From positions 6,512-70,511 of the forward strand of contig DFOS01000028.1 of the NCBI GenBank assembly GCA_002376845.1: a DNA stretch of 64,000 bases, read 5' to 3'. Both the position numbers and the translations under genes were made by a program. Shown in pieces: positions 18,018-25,294 of the stretch. The stretch comes from Bdellovibrionaceae bacterium UBA3535. GTDB taxonomy: Bacteria; Bdellovibrionota; Bdellovibrionia; Bdellovibrionales; UBA840. Numbering within the stretch: position 1 is the stretch's first letter; every line of letters begins with the position of its first letter. A model generated the notes under the pieces. It worked only from the letters and a program-made list of their open reading frames with translations. It ran no database searches and was not told the DNA's origin.

Positions 18018-18239
18018 CTACCTCTCGCCTTTTATTGGCCAGTAGTAGCCTAGTTTATGAAGAGCAAAGTACTCTTCCAGACTAATGCTCTCTTCACTGT
18101 CAAAAGTCCCACTTCTATCCAACGAGTAGTCTTCTTCCTCGTCGAAATCATAGTCATAGTCATCAAGATCTAAGACGGAAATATCTGTATCCATGGGAAA
18201 GCGGTCACTGTTTATGTATTCACTGTTTAATTTTGCCAT
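18018..18239 (-). CDS. Small, strongly acidic protein, 73 residues
   Basis: The sequence is dominated by Asp/Glu, with a run DDYDYDFDEEEDY in the middle, and ends in a more ordered part (LEEYFALHKLGYYWPIKGER). GGAG lies seven bases before the ATG at 18239; a GTG one codon earlier is the alternative. It has no signal peptide or helix-turn-helix. Acidic proteins of this size can mimic DNA or bind basic proteins, but that is only a possibility. It is directly followed by, and coupled to, the 37-residue microprotein gene. Confidence 0.55.
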   Translation of the reverse strand: MAKLNSEYINSDRFPMDTDISVLDLDDYDYDFDEEEDYSLDRSGTFDSEESISLEEYFALHKLGYYWPIKGER

Positions 18240-18303
18240 CACGTTCTCCTCTTAATGCACCCCCCTTGTTTGTTTGTTTGATCCATAAATCCCTAATTCT
18301 CAT
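18220..18303 (-). CDS. Possible 27-residue leader peptide overlapping the acidic-protein start
   Basis: A short frame begins at ATG 18303, preceded by the very strong purine-rich site AAAGGAGGAGAAGGAA. It ends with TGA at 18220, 20 bp inside the acidic-protein gene. It encodes a basic peptide (MRIRDLWIKQTNK...) and contains three CAAA repeats plus a G6 run. It could be a translated leader that controls the downstream start by coupling, or an incidental frame. Confidence 0.35.
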   Translation of the reverse strand: MRIRDLWIKQTNKGGALRGERDGKIKQ

Positions 18304-18584
18304 TTCCTTCTCCTCCTTTCACGATGCAATCTACTTAAAGAAGGTTAAGGATTTATTAACTAAATATTAAGTAATCTTAAACTTTGCACAAGTCTTGTCC
18401 AACTTTTATCCTATTGATTTTACTCATTATTTTGCAGATGACTCATGAAGCCATGCGTTAATACAGGTTTTAACTATTAATTATGCTTAAACTTTGAGCT
18501 TAAATAGCCTGGTCTCGCAGAGCAAAAACAAAAAAAAGCCTGTTTTTTGACCAGGCTTTTAAGCAAATATTTATAAAAGTCGAC
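18304..18584. other. Intergenic region between the small-gene cluster and ahcY
   Basis: About 280 bases, AT-rich, with no recognisable gene. It must contain the promoter of the minus-strand small genes, though no hexamer pair stands out. Near its right end is the hairpin terminator following ahcY. No RNA gene or riboswitch is recognised. Confidence 0.4.
18534..18560 (-). terminator. Rho-independent terminator of ahcY
   Basis: AAAAGCCTG (18534-18542) pairs with CAGGCTTTT (18552-18560) around a nine-base loop. On the minus strand the stem is followed by a run of T, 25 bp past the ahcY stop codon. A second copy of one arm (AGCCTGGTC, 18507-18515) could pair with GACCAGGCT (18549-18557) instead, giving an alternative fold. 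Confidence 0.7.
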
Positions 18585-19967
18585 TTAGTAGCGATAGTGC
18601 TCCGGCTTGAATGGCCCTGTCTCGCTAATTCCAAGATACTTGGATTGTTTGTCGCTTAGCTTAGTTAGCCGAACACCAATCTGCTCCAAGTGAAAGGCAG
18701 CCACTTTCTCATCCAATTCTTTTGGTAAGCGGTAAACTCCTATTTCCTTGTATGCATCGCGATTGGTATACAAATCAATCTGCGCCAATACTTGATTGGA
18801 AAAGGAATTGCTCATTACAAAAGATGGATGTCCTGTAGCACAACCAAGATTGACCAATCTACCCTCGGCAAGAACCAAAATCTTGTTGCCCGTCTTATTC
18901 ACCATATGCTCGTCCACTTGTGGCTTGATATTGGTTTTTTGCGAATTTGCATTTAACCAAGCCATATCGATTTCATTGTCGAAATGCCCAATATTACAAA
19001 CGATCGCACCATCGCGCATTTTTTCAAAATGCTCCGCTGTAATGATGTCGCAGCAGCCAGTGGCAGTTACAAATATGTCGGTTTTATCTACCACTTCTTC
19101 CATACGGGCTACTTCAAAGCCTTCCATTGCCGCTTGCAAAGCGCAAATGGGATCAATCTCGGTTACAATCACGCGGCAACCATAAGCTTTAAGGGAATGG
19201 GCCGAGCCCTTACCTACATCGCCGTAACCCGCTACCACTGCCACTTTACCTGCTAGCATAACATCTGTGGCACGCTTGATACCGTCTGCCAATGACTCGC
19301 GGCAACCGTATAGGTTGTCAAATTTGGATTTCGTAACGGAATCGTTCACATTGATGGCGGGTATTTTTAGTTTCCCTTGCTTCAGCATTTTCTCTAAATT
19401 GTGTACACCAGTAGTAGTTTCCTCAGAAACTCCCAAAACTTGCTCCAACATCTTAGGATACTTTTCGTGCATAACATTGGTAAGATCGCCGCCATCATCT
19501 AGGATGATATCATAACCTTCTTCTCCCCATCCAAGAATGGTTTGATCAATGCACCATAAATATTCCTCTTCGCTCTCCCCTTTCCAAGCAAAAACAGGCA
19601 CTCCTGTTGCCGCAATGGCACAGGCAGCATGGTCTTGGGTGGAAAATATATTACAAGATGACCAACGAACCTTAGCGCCAAGTGCCGTTAAGGTTTCAAT
19701 CAATACCGCTGTTTGAATGGTCATATGCAAACAACCTGTGATCTTAGCACCTTTAAGCGGTTGGCTTTCTCCATATTCTCTACGAATCGCCATTAGGCCA
19801 GGCATTTCTTTTTCTGCAATTTCAATTTCTTTTCGGCCCCAGGTAGCTAGTTCTTCAAAGCGCTTTGGATCCTTCATTGCTTCGGGAGTAACACAATAGT
19901 CCACTTTTTTTGCTTGCTCCACAATCGTCGTAGCCATAGTACTTCCTTGGTTGTCGGTCGATAACAT
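18585..19967 (-). CDS. ahcY: Adenosylhomocysteinase (S-adenosylhomocysteine hydrolase)
   Basis: A 460-residue enzyme that splits S-adenosylhomocysteine into adenosine and homocysteine, relieving product inhibition of methyltransferases. It shows the family's NAD-binding block GYGDVGKGSAHSLKAYG, the substrate-domain signatures SCNIFSTQDHAACA and NVNDSVTKSKFDN, and the conserved C-terminal KPEHYRY. The insertion-containing length fits bacterial AhcY. AGGAGA lies before the ATG at 19967. It is flanked by its own terminator and seems to be monocistronic. No SAH riboswitch pattern was recognised in the 110 bp upstream. Confidence 0.96.
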   Translation of the reverse strand: MLSTDNQGSTMATTIVEQAKKVDYCVTPEAMKDPKRFEELATWGRKEIEIAEKEMPGLMAIRREYGESQPLKGAKITGCLHMTIQTAVLIETLTALGAKVRWSSCNIFSTQDHAACAIAATGVPVFAWKGESEEEYLWCIDQTILGWGEEGYDIILDDGGDLTNVMHEKYPKMLEQVLGVSEETTTGVHNLEKMLKQGKLKIPAINVNDSVTKSKFDNLYGCRESLADGIKRATDVMLAGKVAVVAGYGDVGKGSAHSLKAYGCRVIVTEIDPICALQAAMEGFEVARMEEVVDKTDIFVTATGCCDIITAEHFEKMRDGAIVCNIGHFDNEIDMAWLNANSQKTNIKPQVDEHMVNKTGNKILVLAEGRLVNLGCATGHPSFVMSNSFSNQVLAQIDLYTNRDAYKEIGVYRLPKELDEKVAAFHLEQIGVRLTKLSDKQSKYLGISETGPFKPEHYRY

Positions 19968-20077
19968 ATTCTCTCCTTTTGTAATAAAAGAAGGCTACGG
20001 TTTTCAATATTTAGAGTCAAGATAAGAGCTATCTGTGGTGGGCATTATCCGTACGTACTTGGAATCAACTTGCTAAA

Positions 20078-20545
20078 TTAATAGGATTTAAATTCTATCT
20101 TGGTGATTTCCAGCTCCTTTTCCCCTGCTGGTAGACGCACAAGAGCTATATCCCCTAGTTTTTTTCCGATTAAAGCCTTTGCAATGGGAGATTTCCATGA
20201 AATGCGCCCATTTTCTGGGTCAATCTCATCTTCTCCCACTATCATATAGCTCTTTTCTCCCTCTTCATCCTCCACGGTCACCGTCGCCGAAAAAACCACT
20301 CGGTCTTGCCTGGCCGTCTCGGGCTGCACCACTTCCGCATCTTCAATGCGTTTTTTTAAATAATGAATGCGGCGATCGATTTCTCTTAAGCGCTTTTTTC
20401 CATAAATATAATCGCCGTTTTCACTGCGATCGCCATTACTGGCAGCCCAGGCAATGGTTTCTACCAATTTTGGCCGCTCTTTTTGTAAGAGGTCTTGCAT
20501 TTCTTGCTTGAGACTTAAATAGCCTTTTTGCGTAATATAATTCAT
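20078..20545 (-). CDS. greB: Transcription elongation factor GreB
   Basis: A 155-residue Gre factor: N-terminal coiled coil (about residues 1-75) with the acidic tip in SNGDRSENGDYIYGKK, then the FKBP-like C-terminal domain. YIYGKKRLREIDRR is typical of GreB rather than GreA. It rescues backtracked RNA polymerase by stimulating transcript cleavage. The gene overlaps the DUF1232 gene upstream by 4 bp (ATGA). A separate greA lies at 30.2 kb, so both factors are present. Confidence 0.92.
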   Translation of the reverse strand: MNYITQKGYLSLKQEMQDLLQKERPKLVETIAWAASNGDRSENGDYIYGKKRLREIDRRIHYLKKRIEDAEVVQPETARQDRVVFSATVTVEDEEGEKSYMIVGEDEIDPENGRISWKSPIAKALIGKKLGDIALVRLPAGEKELEITKIEFKSY

Positions 20546-20880
20546 GTTTTGGTTCTAAAATCCTGCGCATGTTTTGCCAAGTATTTAAAGACAAAGGTAA
20601 CCAAAGCAAAATCATCTGCAAAGCCAAGAATCGGCGTAATGTCTGGCACTACGTCTAAGGGGTTGATAAAATAGATGAGTGTACCGATGATAATGGCCTT
20701 GTGTTTTGTAGAAACCTTGCCGCTAGTAAGGTAATCATAAAGGCTTTCTAGCTCGTTGATAAAGGCAATGCGCGAGCGATTCTTCTCTTTATATTTATGG
20801 AAGTCTTTGTCGACCTTCTCTTTGGCACCTTTTGCGCTACCAATTTTTTCCAATTCTTCTAAACTTGGTTTTTTTGACAT
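20542..20880 (-). CDS. YkvA/DUF1232 family membrane protein
   Basis: A 112-residue protein with the DUF1232 signature: a helix that reads IIGTLIYFINPLDVVPDITPILGFADDFALV (about residues 64-94), in which the INPLDVVPD and DD motifs are family hallmarks. The function is unknown for the family. It is coupled to greB by a 4-bp overlap. Confidence 0.85.
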   Translation of the reverse strand: MSKKPSLEELEKIGSAKGAKEKVDKDFHKYKEKNRSRIAFINELESLYDYLTSGKVSTKHKAIIIGTLIYFINPLDVVPDITPILGFADDFALVTFVFKYLAKHAQDFRTKT

Positions 20881-20926
20881 AGTAAGACTATCCTCACTTC
20901 ATATACTTGTGTTGGCAAGCCACTTT

Positions 20927-22258
20927 TTAAACCTTCAGCCTTAGGATGCGGTAGAAATTGCGTATGCGATCCACATAAATCAAGGGTTCATTGCCATTGG
21001 CATAGCCGTATTTAAGTTCTTTAAAAAAATCCGGTTCACTCAACCTAGGCAAATATTTTTTTAAATTTCGCCACGTGATTTTCACACCTTTGTCCTCAAG
21101 ATAGCGAATCAAATCTAAAATATGACCTGGTCCAACATTGTATGATGCCAATGTTAGCCAAAGTAAATCCTCACCTTGCGCGTATTTTTCCAAACGAGTC
21201 TTGATTTTTAAAAAATACCGAGTACCGCCGTCAATGGACTGCTTGGGATCCAAACGATTGCTAACCCCTAGTTCTTTGGCCGTTCTTTGGGTTAGCATCA
21301 TCAATCCCCGCACTCCCGTCGGACTCACCGCTGCATTATTCCAATGGGATTCTTGATAACTCAAAGCCGCCAACAAGCGCCAATCCATATCATATTTTTT
21401 CGCAATTCTTTGAAATTGTTTTTTCCAGCGCGGCAAACGGGAACGAATGCGTCTTTCAAAAACCTTATTATCGTAATAATCAAAATCCTCTGCAATGGCG
21501 CCAAAATAGCGCTCCCGAATTTCTTGTACTTTGGATTGATGCTCATCGATCCAGCGATTTAGTAGTCGCTGCAGATGGTAGTCCTTTTTATTTACATACC
21601 AATGCAAACCCTCTAGTGGGCTAAGAGCAAAGGTGGCTTGCAACTCTGGATATAGTCGCTGCTGTAGAGCTAGAATGTGGGAGTCCACCACGGTACAATC
21701 ACTCTCCTTACGATAGACATGATACAAAGCTTGTTCCGAATTTTCCACGGTGGTTTGCCACTGTATTTCAGGCATGATTTCTTGTAGGCGCTTTAGGCTT
21801 AGCTCGTAGGAGGAATCTTCCACCACAGTCAAATCAATATTCTTTAAATCTTTTCGAGTACTCGCCTTTTTACCAAAACGATGACATACCACCTCTTGCC
21901 GAATCAAATGGTAGGGATTGCTATAGCGAAATTTCTTTTTTCGATCCTCTGTAAGGGCCAGACCTGCGGCCAAGACGCTATACCTATTTTGCTGGAGCTC
22001 CTCAAAGCCTTCTTGCGTGCTTGGAACCAATTTTATTTTTAATTTTAAATCATGATCTTTAGAAAATTCTTTGATCAAGTCATACTCAAATCCACGCCAC
22101 TGCTCCGCTCGATCAAAAAAATAGGTACTCAAAGAGTTGCGAGTTATCAAAACCAGATCGTGTTCTTTTAAATCTTCAAGATAGGAAGATTCGCTCTGAT
22201 AGAGATTGCAGGAGCATAGGCAAAGAAAGCCTAGAGCCAGTATAGATTTAAGCCTCAT
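20927..22258 (-). CDS. mltF: Membrane-bound lytic murein transglycosylase F
   Basis: A 443-residue lipoprotein (lipobox-like LCSC at about residues 13-16). The first half is a periplasmic solute-binding-type (SBP_bac_3) domain. The second is an SLT lysozyme-like domain with the catalytic Glu in ALSYQESHWNN and the motifs SPTGVRGLMMLTQRTA and ASYNVGPGH. This two-domain order defines MltF, which cleaves the glycan strands of peptidoglycan and is regulated by muropeptides bound to the first domain. It follows the PilX-like gene by 4 bp. Confidence 0.92.
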   Translation of the reverse strand: MRLKSILALGFLCLCSCNLYQSESSYLEDLKEHDLVLITRNSLSTYFFDRAEQWRGFEYDLIKEFSKDHDLKLKIKLVPSTQEGFEELQQNRYSVLAAGLALTEDRKKKFRYSNPYHLIRQEVVCHRFGKKASTRKDLKNIDLTVVEDSSYELSLKRLQEIMPEIQWQTTVENSEQALYHVYRKESDCTVVDSHILALQQRLYPELQATFALSPLEGLHWYVNKKDYHLQRLLNRWIDEHQSKVQEIRERYFGAIAEDFDYYDNKVFERRIRSRLPRWKKQFQRIAKKYDMDWRLLAALSYQESHWNNAAVSPTGVRGLMMLTQRTAKELGVSNRLDPKQSIDGGTRYFLKIKTRLEKYAQGEDLLWLTLASYNVGPGHILDLIRYLEDKGVKITWRNLKKYLPRLSEPDFFKELKYGYANGNEPLIYVDRIRNFYRILRLKV

Positions 22259-22262
22259 AGGC

Positions 22263-23273
22263 TTAGCGTACTATAAAGAAATTCTGTTGTGCAGGAGAAA
22301 CTGCCGTTAATGCATCGTTAGCCAAATCCGTACCATCGGTCATGCTATCTGTAGTCATGCCCGTGCACACACCTTCTGCATTGTCTGCGCAAGTCGAACA
22401 CATATCGGTATTGTTAACTTCACTTGGCAAGAAATTGTCCTCTCCTTGATTCCAACGAAAAGCCAGAGTTTGCGATTCATTGCAACCCACATAAGATGGC
22501 GGCACAGGCACAGGCTCTGCCATCCCATCATCCGCTGGGCGGCATCCACTTACCATCGGATTGCGCTTGCAAAAAACGGCCTTTTTATCTTCCTCTGCAG
22601 GAGGGTAATCCGCACTTAGGTATTCAAAACCTTCTGCACCCAATACCCGGTTGGGAACATAGGTAACATCAGACATGTCATCAGCTGCCCAAGCCCGATC
22701 GCTTTTTGTAAATACTTGCAAAAGGCTGGGTTTATTGAGAGCTCTTGTTTGCGCCTGCGCTAGCATTTCCATGGTCTTTAAGTTTGGATTCGAATCATCG
22801 TAGAAAGCATGTAATTTTCCAAGCCAAGCTTTGGCCCACGCCGGCCGCTTGTCCGTTTTTCTCACATAATAAGTTTCTTGCAAACCCGGTACACTGTCAT
22901 AAGCATTGCTAGCAAAAATCGTGGTACAATAGGTCTCCTGCGCATCCTCTCGCTCCACACAGATCTCTTGTGCAGCTCCGCCGCAGATCCATATTCCTGA
23001 GCCAGCAGGAACCTCTACTGGTGCAGCACCGCCGTCGCAGTTTTCACCATTATCATTGGCCGCCATGCCCTGATCGTAGGCCTTTCTGGCAGCCGCCGCC
23101 ACCCTCTCGGTGACATTAATCATCTGATAGGCCTCTTTAATACGGGCGTGGTACTTGGCCTGATTGACGGTGTAGATATAAAAGGAGGAAAGCAGCGTAG
23201 TAATCGCCAAGGAGATCATCATCACCCCTAATATGGCCATACTACCTTCTTGACTTCGCAATAGTTTTAACAT
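22263..23273 (-). CDS. PilX-like minor pilin/pilus-assembly protein
   Basis: A 336-residue protein with a short basic leader, then one hydrophobic helix (SMAILGVMMISLAITTLLSSFYIYTV, about residues 11-36). This is the layout of PilX-type class III prepilins. The remainder is a large exported domain rich in Cys pairs (for instance CSTCADNAEGVC near the C-terminus), which suggests disulfides. The start at 23273 is supported by GGAGG six bases upstream. Known role of relatives: priming type IV pilus assembly. Its partner PilW-like gene lies 79 bp upstream. Confidence 0.65.
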   Translation of the reverse strand: MLKLLRSQEGSMAILGVMMISLAITTLLSSFYIYTVNQAKYHARIKEAYQMINVTERVAAAARKAYDQGMAANDNGENCDGGAAPVEVPAGSGIWICGGAAQEICVEREDAQETYCTTIFASNAYDSVPGLQETYYVRKTDKRPAWAKAWLGKLHAFYDDSNPNLKTMEMLAQAQTRALNKPSLLQVFTKSDRAWAADDMSDVTYVPNRVLGAEGFEYLSADYPPAEEDKKAVFCKRNPMVSGCRPADDGMAEPVPVPPSYVGCNESQTLAFRWNQGEDNFLPSEVNNTDMCSTCADNAEGVCTGMTTDSMTDGTDLANDALTAVSPAQQNFFIVR

Positions 23274-23352
23274 TTTTCCTCCACTCCCCATTTTACCATA
23301 AAGTATAGAAAATCAACATTATTTGTGATTTTATGACTCATATTGAAACACA

Positions 23353-24228
23353 TTATAAATCCAATGTTGGCGGCACAAAGCGAAAGTAATAAATCCCGCC
23401 GTGGGCGCTTAAAGGGTTTCCATTTTCATCATCATCCAAAGCCCGATTGTTTCGAAAGGTAACATTAAAATCGTAACGGATATCAAACCAGCCCGCATCA
23501 TTGGGTGCCGCCGCGCAAGGATCATTGGGCGAACACCACATCCACTCCAGGGGCTGTGAGGAGCGATGATACCTTGTGGTAATAATAAAATCTGCCGACT
23601 CGGTTCGAACATTTGGCCCAGTGCCTGCCGAACGAAGGTTGCCAATATCATACTGCACGACCTTGTCATAAAACAAATCATCAAAACCCGGATTTGGTGT
23701 AAGGCCATCTGGCGTAAACATATCAAAGAATACAATACCCTGCCCAAACTCGTCCCGATCCTGCGAAGGCAGAATCATGGACACTTGGGTTTGCAGCAGC
23801 TCCTGCTCGTTAGGGTCTCCTGGAATGCCATTGCCCCACTCACGTTGAAAGGTGCTTAGCAAGCGCCAGCGAGTACTGCCGCTAATGTTTGCTGGATCAG
23901 GGGCGGCCCCCATGGCCGGTGCTGTGGTGGTGGTATGAGGAACTAAAAAAGAGGCCCCAGTAGCGGCTAGATCGTCCAAATCTATGGCCTGCATATACGA
24001 GGACTTAGTATGATAGGACAACCACAAGGCGTTTTCTTGCGCCTCATTCATCTCCACCATTATAACAAATTGCTCGACTGCATAGATATAAATGCTCGCA
24101 ATGGCCATGCTAACAATGAGCGAGATGCCAGAGGCTATCACGATTTCAATGAGCGTCACGGCATGATTGTTTCTAAGTGGTTTTAATATATTGTAGACGA
24201 AGCTGTCTTCGTCTTTGAGCCTCTTCAT
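23353..24228 (-). CDS. PilW-like prepilin with N-terminal methylation motif
   Basis: A 291-residue protein. After a 23-residue basic leader comes the prepilin motif HAVTLIEIVIASGISL: Glu at +5 of the mature helix is present, but Ala stands where Gly usually precedes the cut. The mature domain is Asp/Asn/Pro-rich. Start ATG 24228 is used; it overlaps the thioesterase gene by 56 bp. The alternative TTG 24258 would lengthen the leader. With the PilX-like gene next to it, a minor-pilin pair for a type IV pilus or pseudopilus is likely. Confidence 0.7.
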   Translation of the reverse strand: MKRLKDEDSFVYNILKPLRNNHAVTLIEIVIASGISLIVSMAIASIYIYAVEQFVIMVEMNEAQENALWLSYHTKSSYMQAIDLDDLAATGASFLVPHTTTTAPAMGAAPDPANISGSTRWRLLSTFQREWGNGIPGDPNEQELLQTQVSMILPSQDRDEFGQGIVFFDMFTPDGLTPNPGFDDLFYDKVVQYDIGNLRSAGTGPNVRTESADFIITTRYHRSSQPLEWMWCSPNDPCAAAPNDAGWFDIRYDFNVTFRNNRALDDDENGNPLSAHGGIYYFRFVPPTLDL

Positions 24229-24649
24229 AGCGCCTTTTCTCTTCCTGTGTTTCTGCAATTATTTTCGGCACTTCGCGCTTCTTACTTAAGTCATCCAGAG
24301 CAACAAATGTAAGATAAGCCGTAGCAGTATGAAGATTCTGTCCCGAAATGGGATTTTCGGCATCCACCCTAACCCCAATTTCCATGGAAGAACGAAAAGC
24401 ACGGTTGACACTAGCAAATAGATTTACCACCCAGCCTTTTTTTACTGGAGCGACAAAATTGAGAGCATCAATGGAGGCGGTAACTACTTGGCACCCGGCG
24501 TGGCGCTGAGCTGCGATGGCAGCACATATATCTATCCAAGACATAATAACGCCCCCGAATGCTGTATCGAGGGCGTTGGTGTGAGTAGGCAGTAGCAGTT
24601 CGGTCATTCGTACTTGCGATTCACGAACCGCCTTTGCCGATGGACTCAT
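24173..24649 (-). CDS. Acyl-CoA thioesterase, hot-dog fold (YciA/BFIT type)
   Basis: A 158-residue protein with the hot-dog fold of acyl-CoA hydrolases. The motif NALDTAFGGVIMSWIDICAA (about residues 25-44) gives the catalytic Asn/Asp and the Gly-rich turn of the central helix, followed by IDALNFVAPVKKGWVV. The C-terminal tail is a charged helix of about 30 residues. It hydrolyses acyl-CoA thioesters; chain preference is not evident. It sits between the LuxR-type regulator and the prepilin genes and overlaps the latter. Confidence 0.85.
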   Translation of the reverse strand: MSPSAKAVRESQVRMTELLLPTHTNALDTAFGGVIMSWIDICAAIAAQRHAGCQVVTASIDALNFVAPVKKGWVVNLFASVNRAFRSSMEIGVRVDAENPISGQNLHTATAYLTFVALDDLSKKREVPKIIAETQEEKRRYEEAQRRRQLRLQYIKTT

Positions 24650-24654
24650 AGAAT

Positions 24655-25068
24655 TTAGAATCCAGAACTACCTAAATCAGAACCTGGTTCGCGGTCTGTA
24701 GGAATGCGACCTAAGTTACCCGCACCGCTGCTTAAGCTAGGCTCTTCCTCGCTTACAGTGGAATGAAAACCCTGATTGTTATTGTTGATCGTTGAGCTGC
24801 CAGCAGGAATGGAATTGTTCGTAGTATTGCTAGACTCTTGCGTATTGTTTTCCACAAAGCTCTGGTAAGGCATGCACCATACAATCAACTGAGCACGTGA
24901 TTTCACACTCATTTTTTTGTAAATATTGGTTAGGTGAAACTTTACCGTTTTTTCGGTTACGAATAATTGGTTTGCAACTTCCTTGTTGGACAAACCCTTC
25001 ACAACTAATTCTGCTACTTCGGCTTCTCTATTAGACAAACCTTTTTGAGTGAGGATTTCTCTGAGCAT
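24655..25068 (-). CDS. LuxR/GerE-type transcription regulator without a receiver domain
   Basis: A 137-residue protein. Residues 1-65 form a LuxR-type helix-turn-helix (LSNREAEVAELVVKGLSNKEVANQLFVTEKTVKFHLTNIYKKM, split here for reading: GLSNKEVA and TEKTVKFHL are the recognition parts). The C-terminal 70 residues are Ser/Asn/Gly-rich and appear disordered. No receiver or ligand domain is fused. The start at 25068 is supported by GGAGG, which lies in the extended frame. It is followed 5 bp later by the thioesterase gene. Confidence 0.8.
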   Translation of the reverse strand: MLREILTQKGLSNREAEVAELVVKGLSNKEVANQLFVTEKTVKFHLTNIYKKMSVKSRAQLIVWCMPYQSFVENNTQESSNTTNNSIPAGSSTINNNNQGFHSTVSEEEPSLSSGAGNLGRIPTDREPGSDLGSSGF

Positions 25069-25125
25069 CCTTGCTCCCTCCATTTTGGTTATTGGTTTAT
25101 AGTACTAAGGGATATGTTCCCATCT

Positions 25126-25152
25126 AAAAGTCTTACAGATGCTAGGACTTTT
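25126..25152. repeat. Inverted repeat upstream of the LuxR-type gene
   Basis: AAAAGTC (25126-25132) and GACTTTT (25146-25152) form 7-bp arms around a 13-base loop, about 60 bp before the regulator's start. It might be an operator or an mRNA hairpin. The rest of the 226-bp gap up to mutS is AT-rich and shows nothing else. Confidence 0.3.
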
Positions 25153-25294
25153 CGCAAGCCAGACTTTTTTCTTTCTTAAAAAAACTGGACTCATTATTGC
25201 TGTATAGGAAATTATAAAGCATAGAGAAGCTTACTTATACTTAAAATAAAAAACTATTATGTTACTTGCTGCCATTGGCATTTGTTTTCTTGAA

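Noticed and set aside
19968..20077. SAH riboswitch before ahcY
   Set aside because: The 110-bp region was read for the conserved core and pairing and nothing convincing was seen. A covariance-model search would be decisive.
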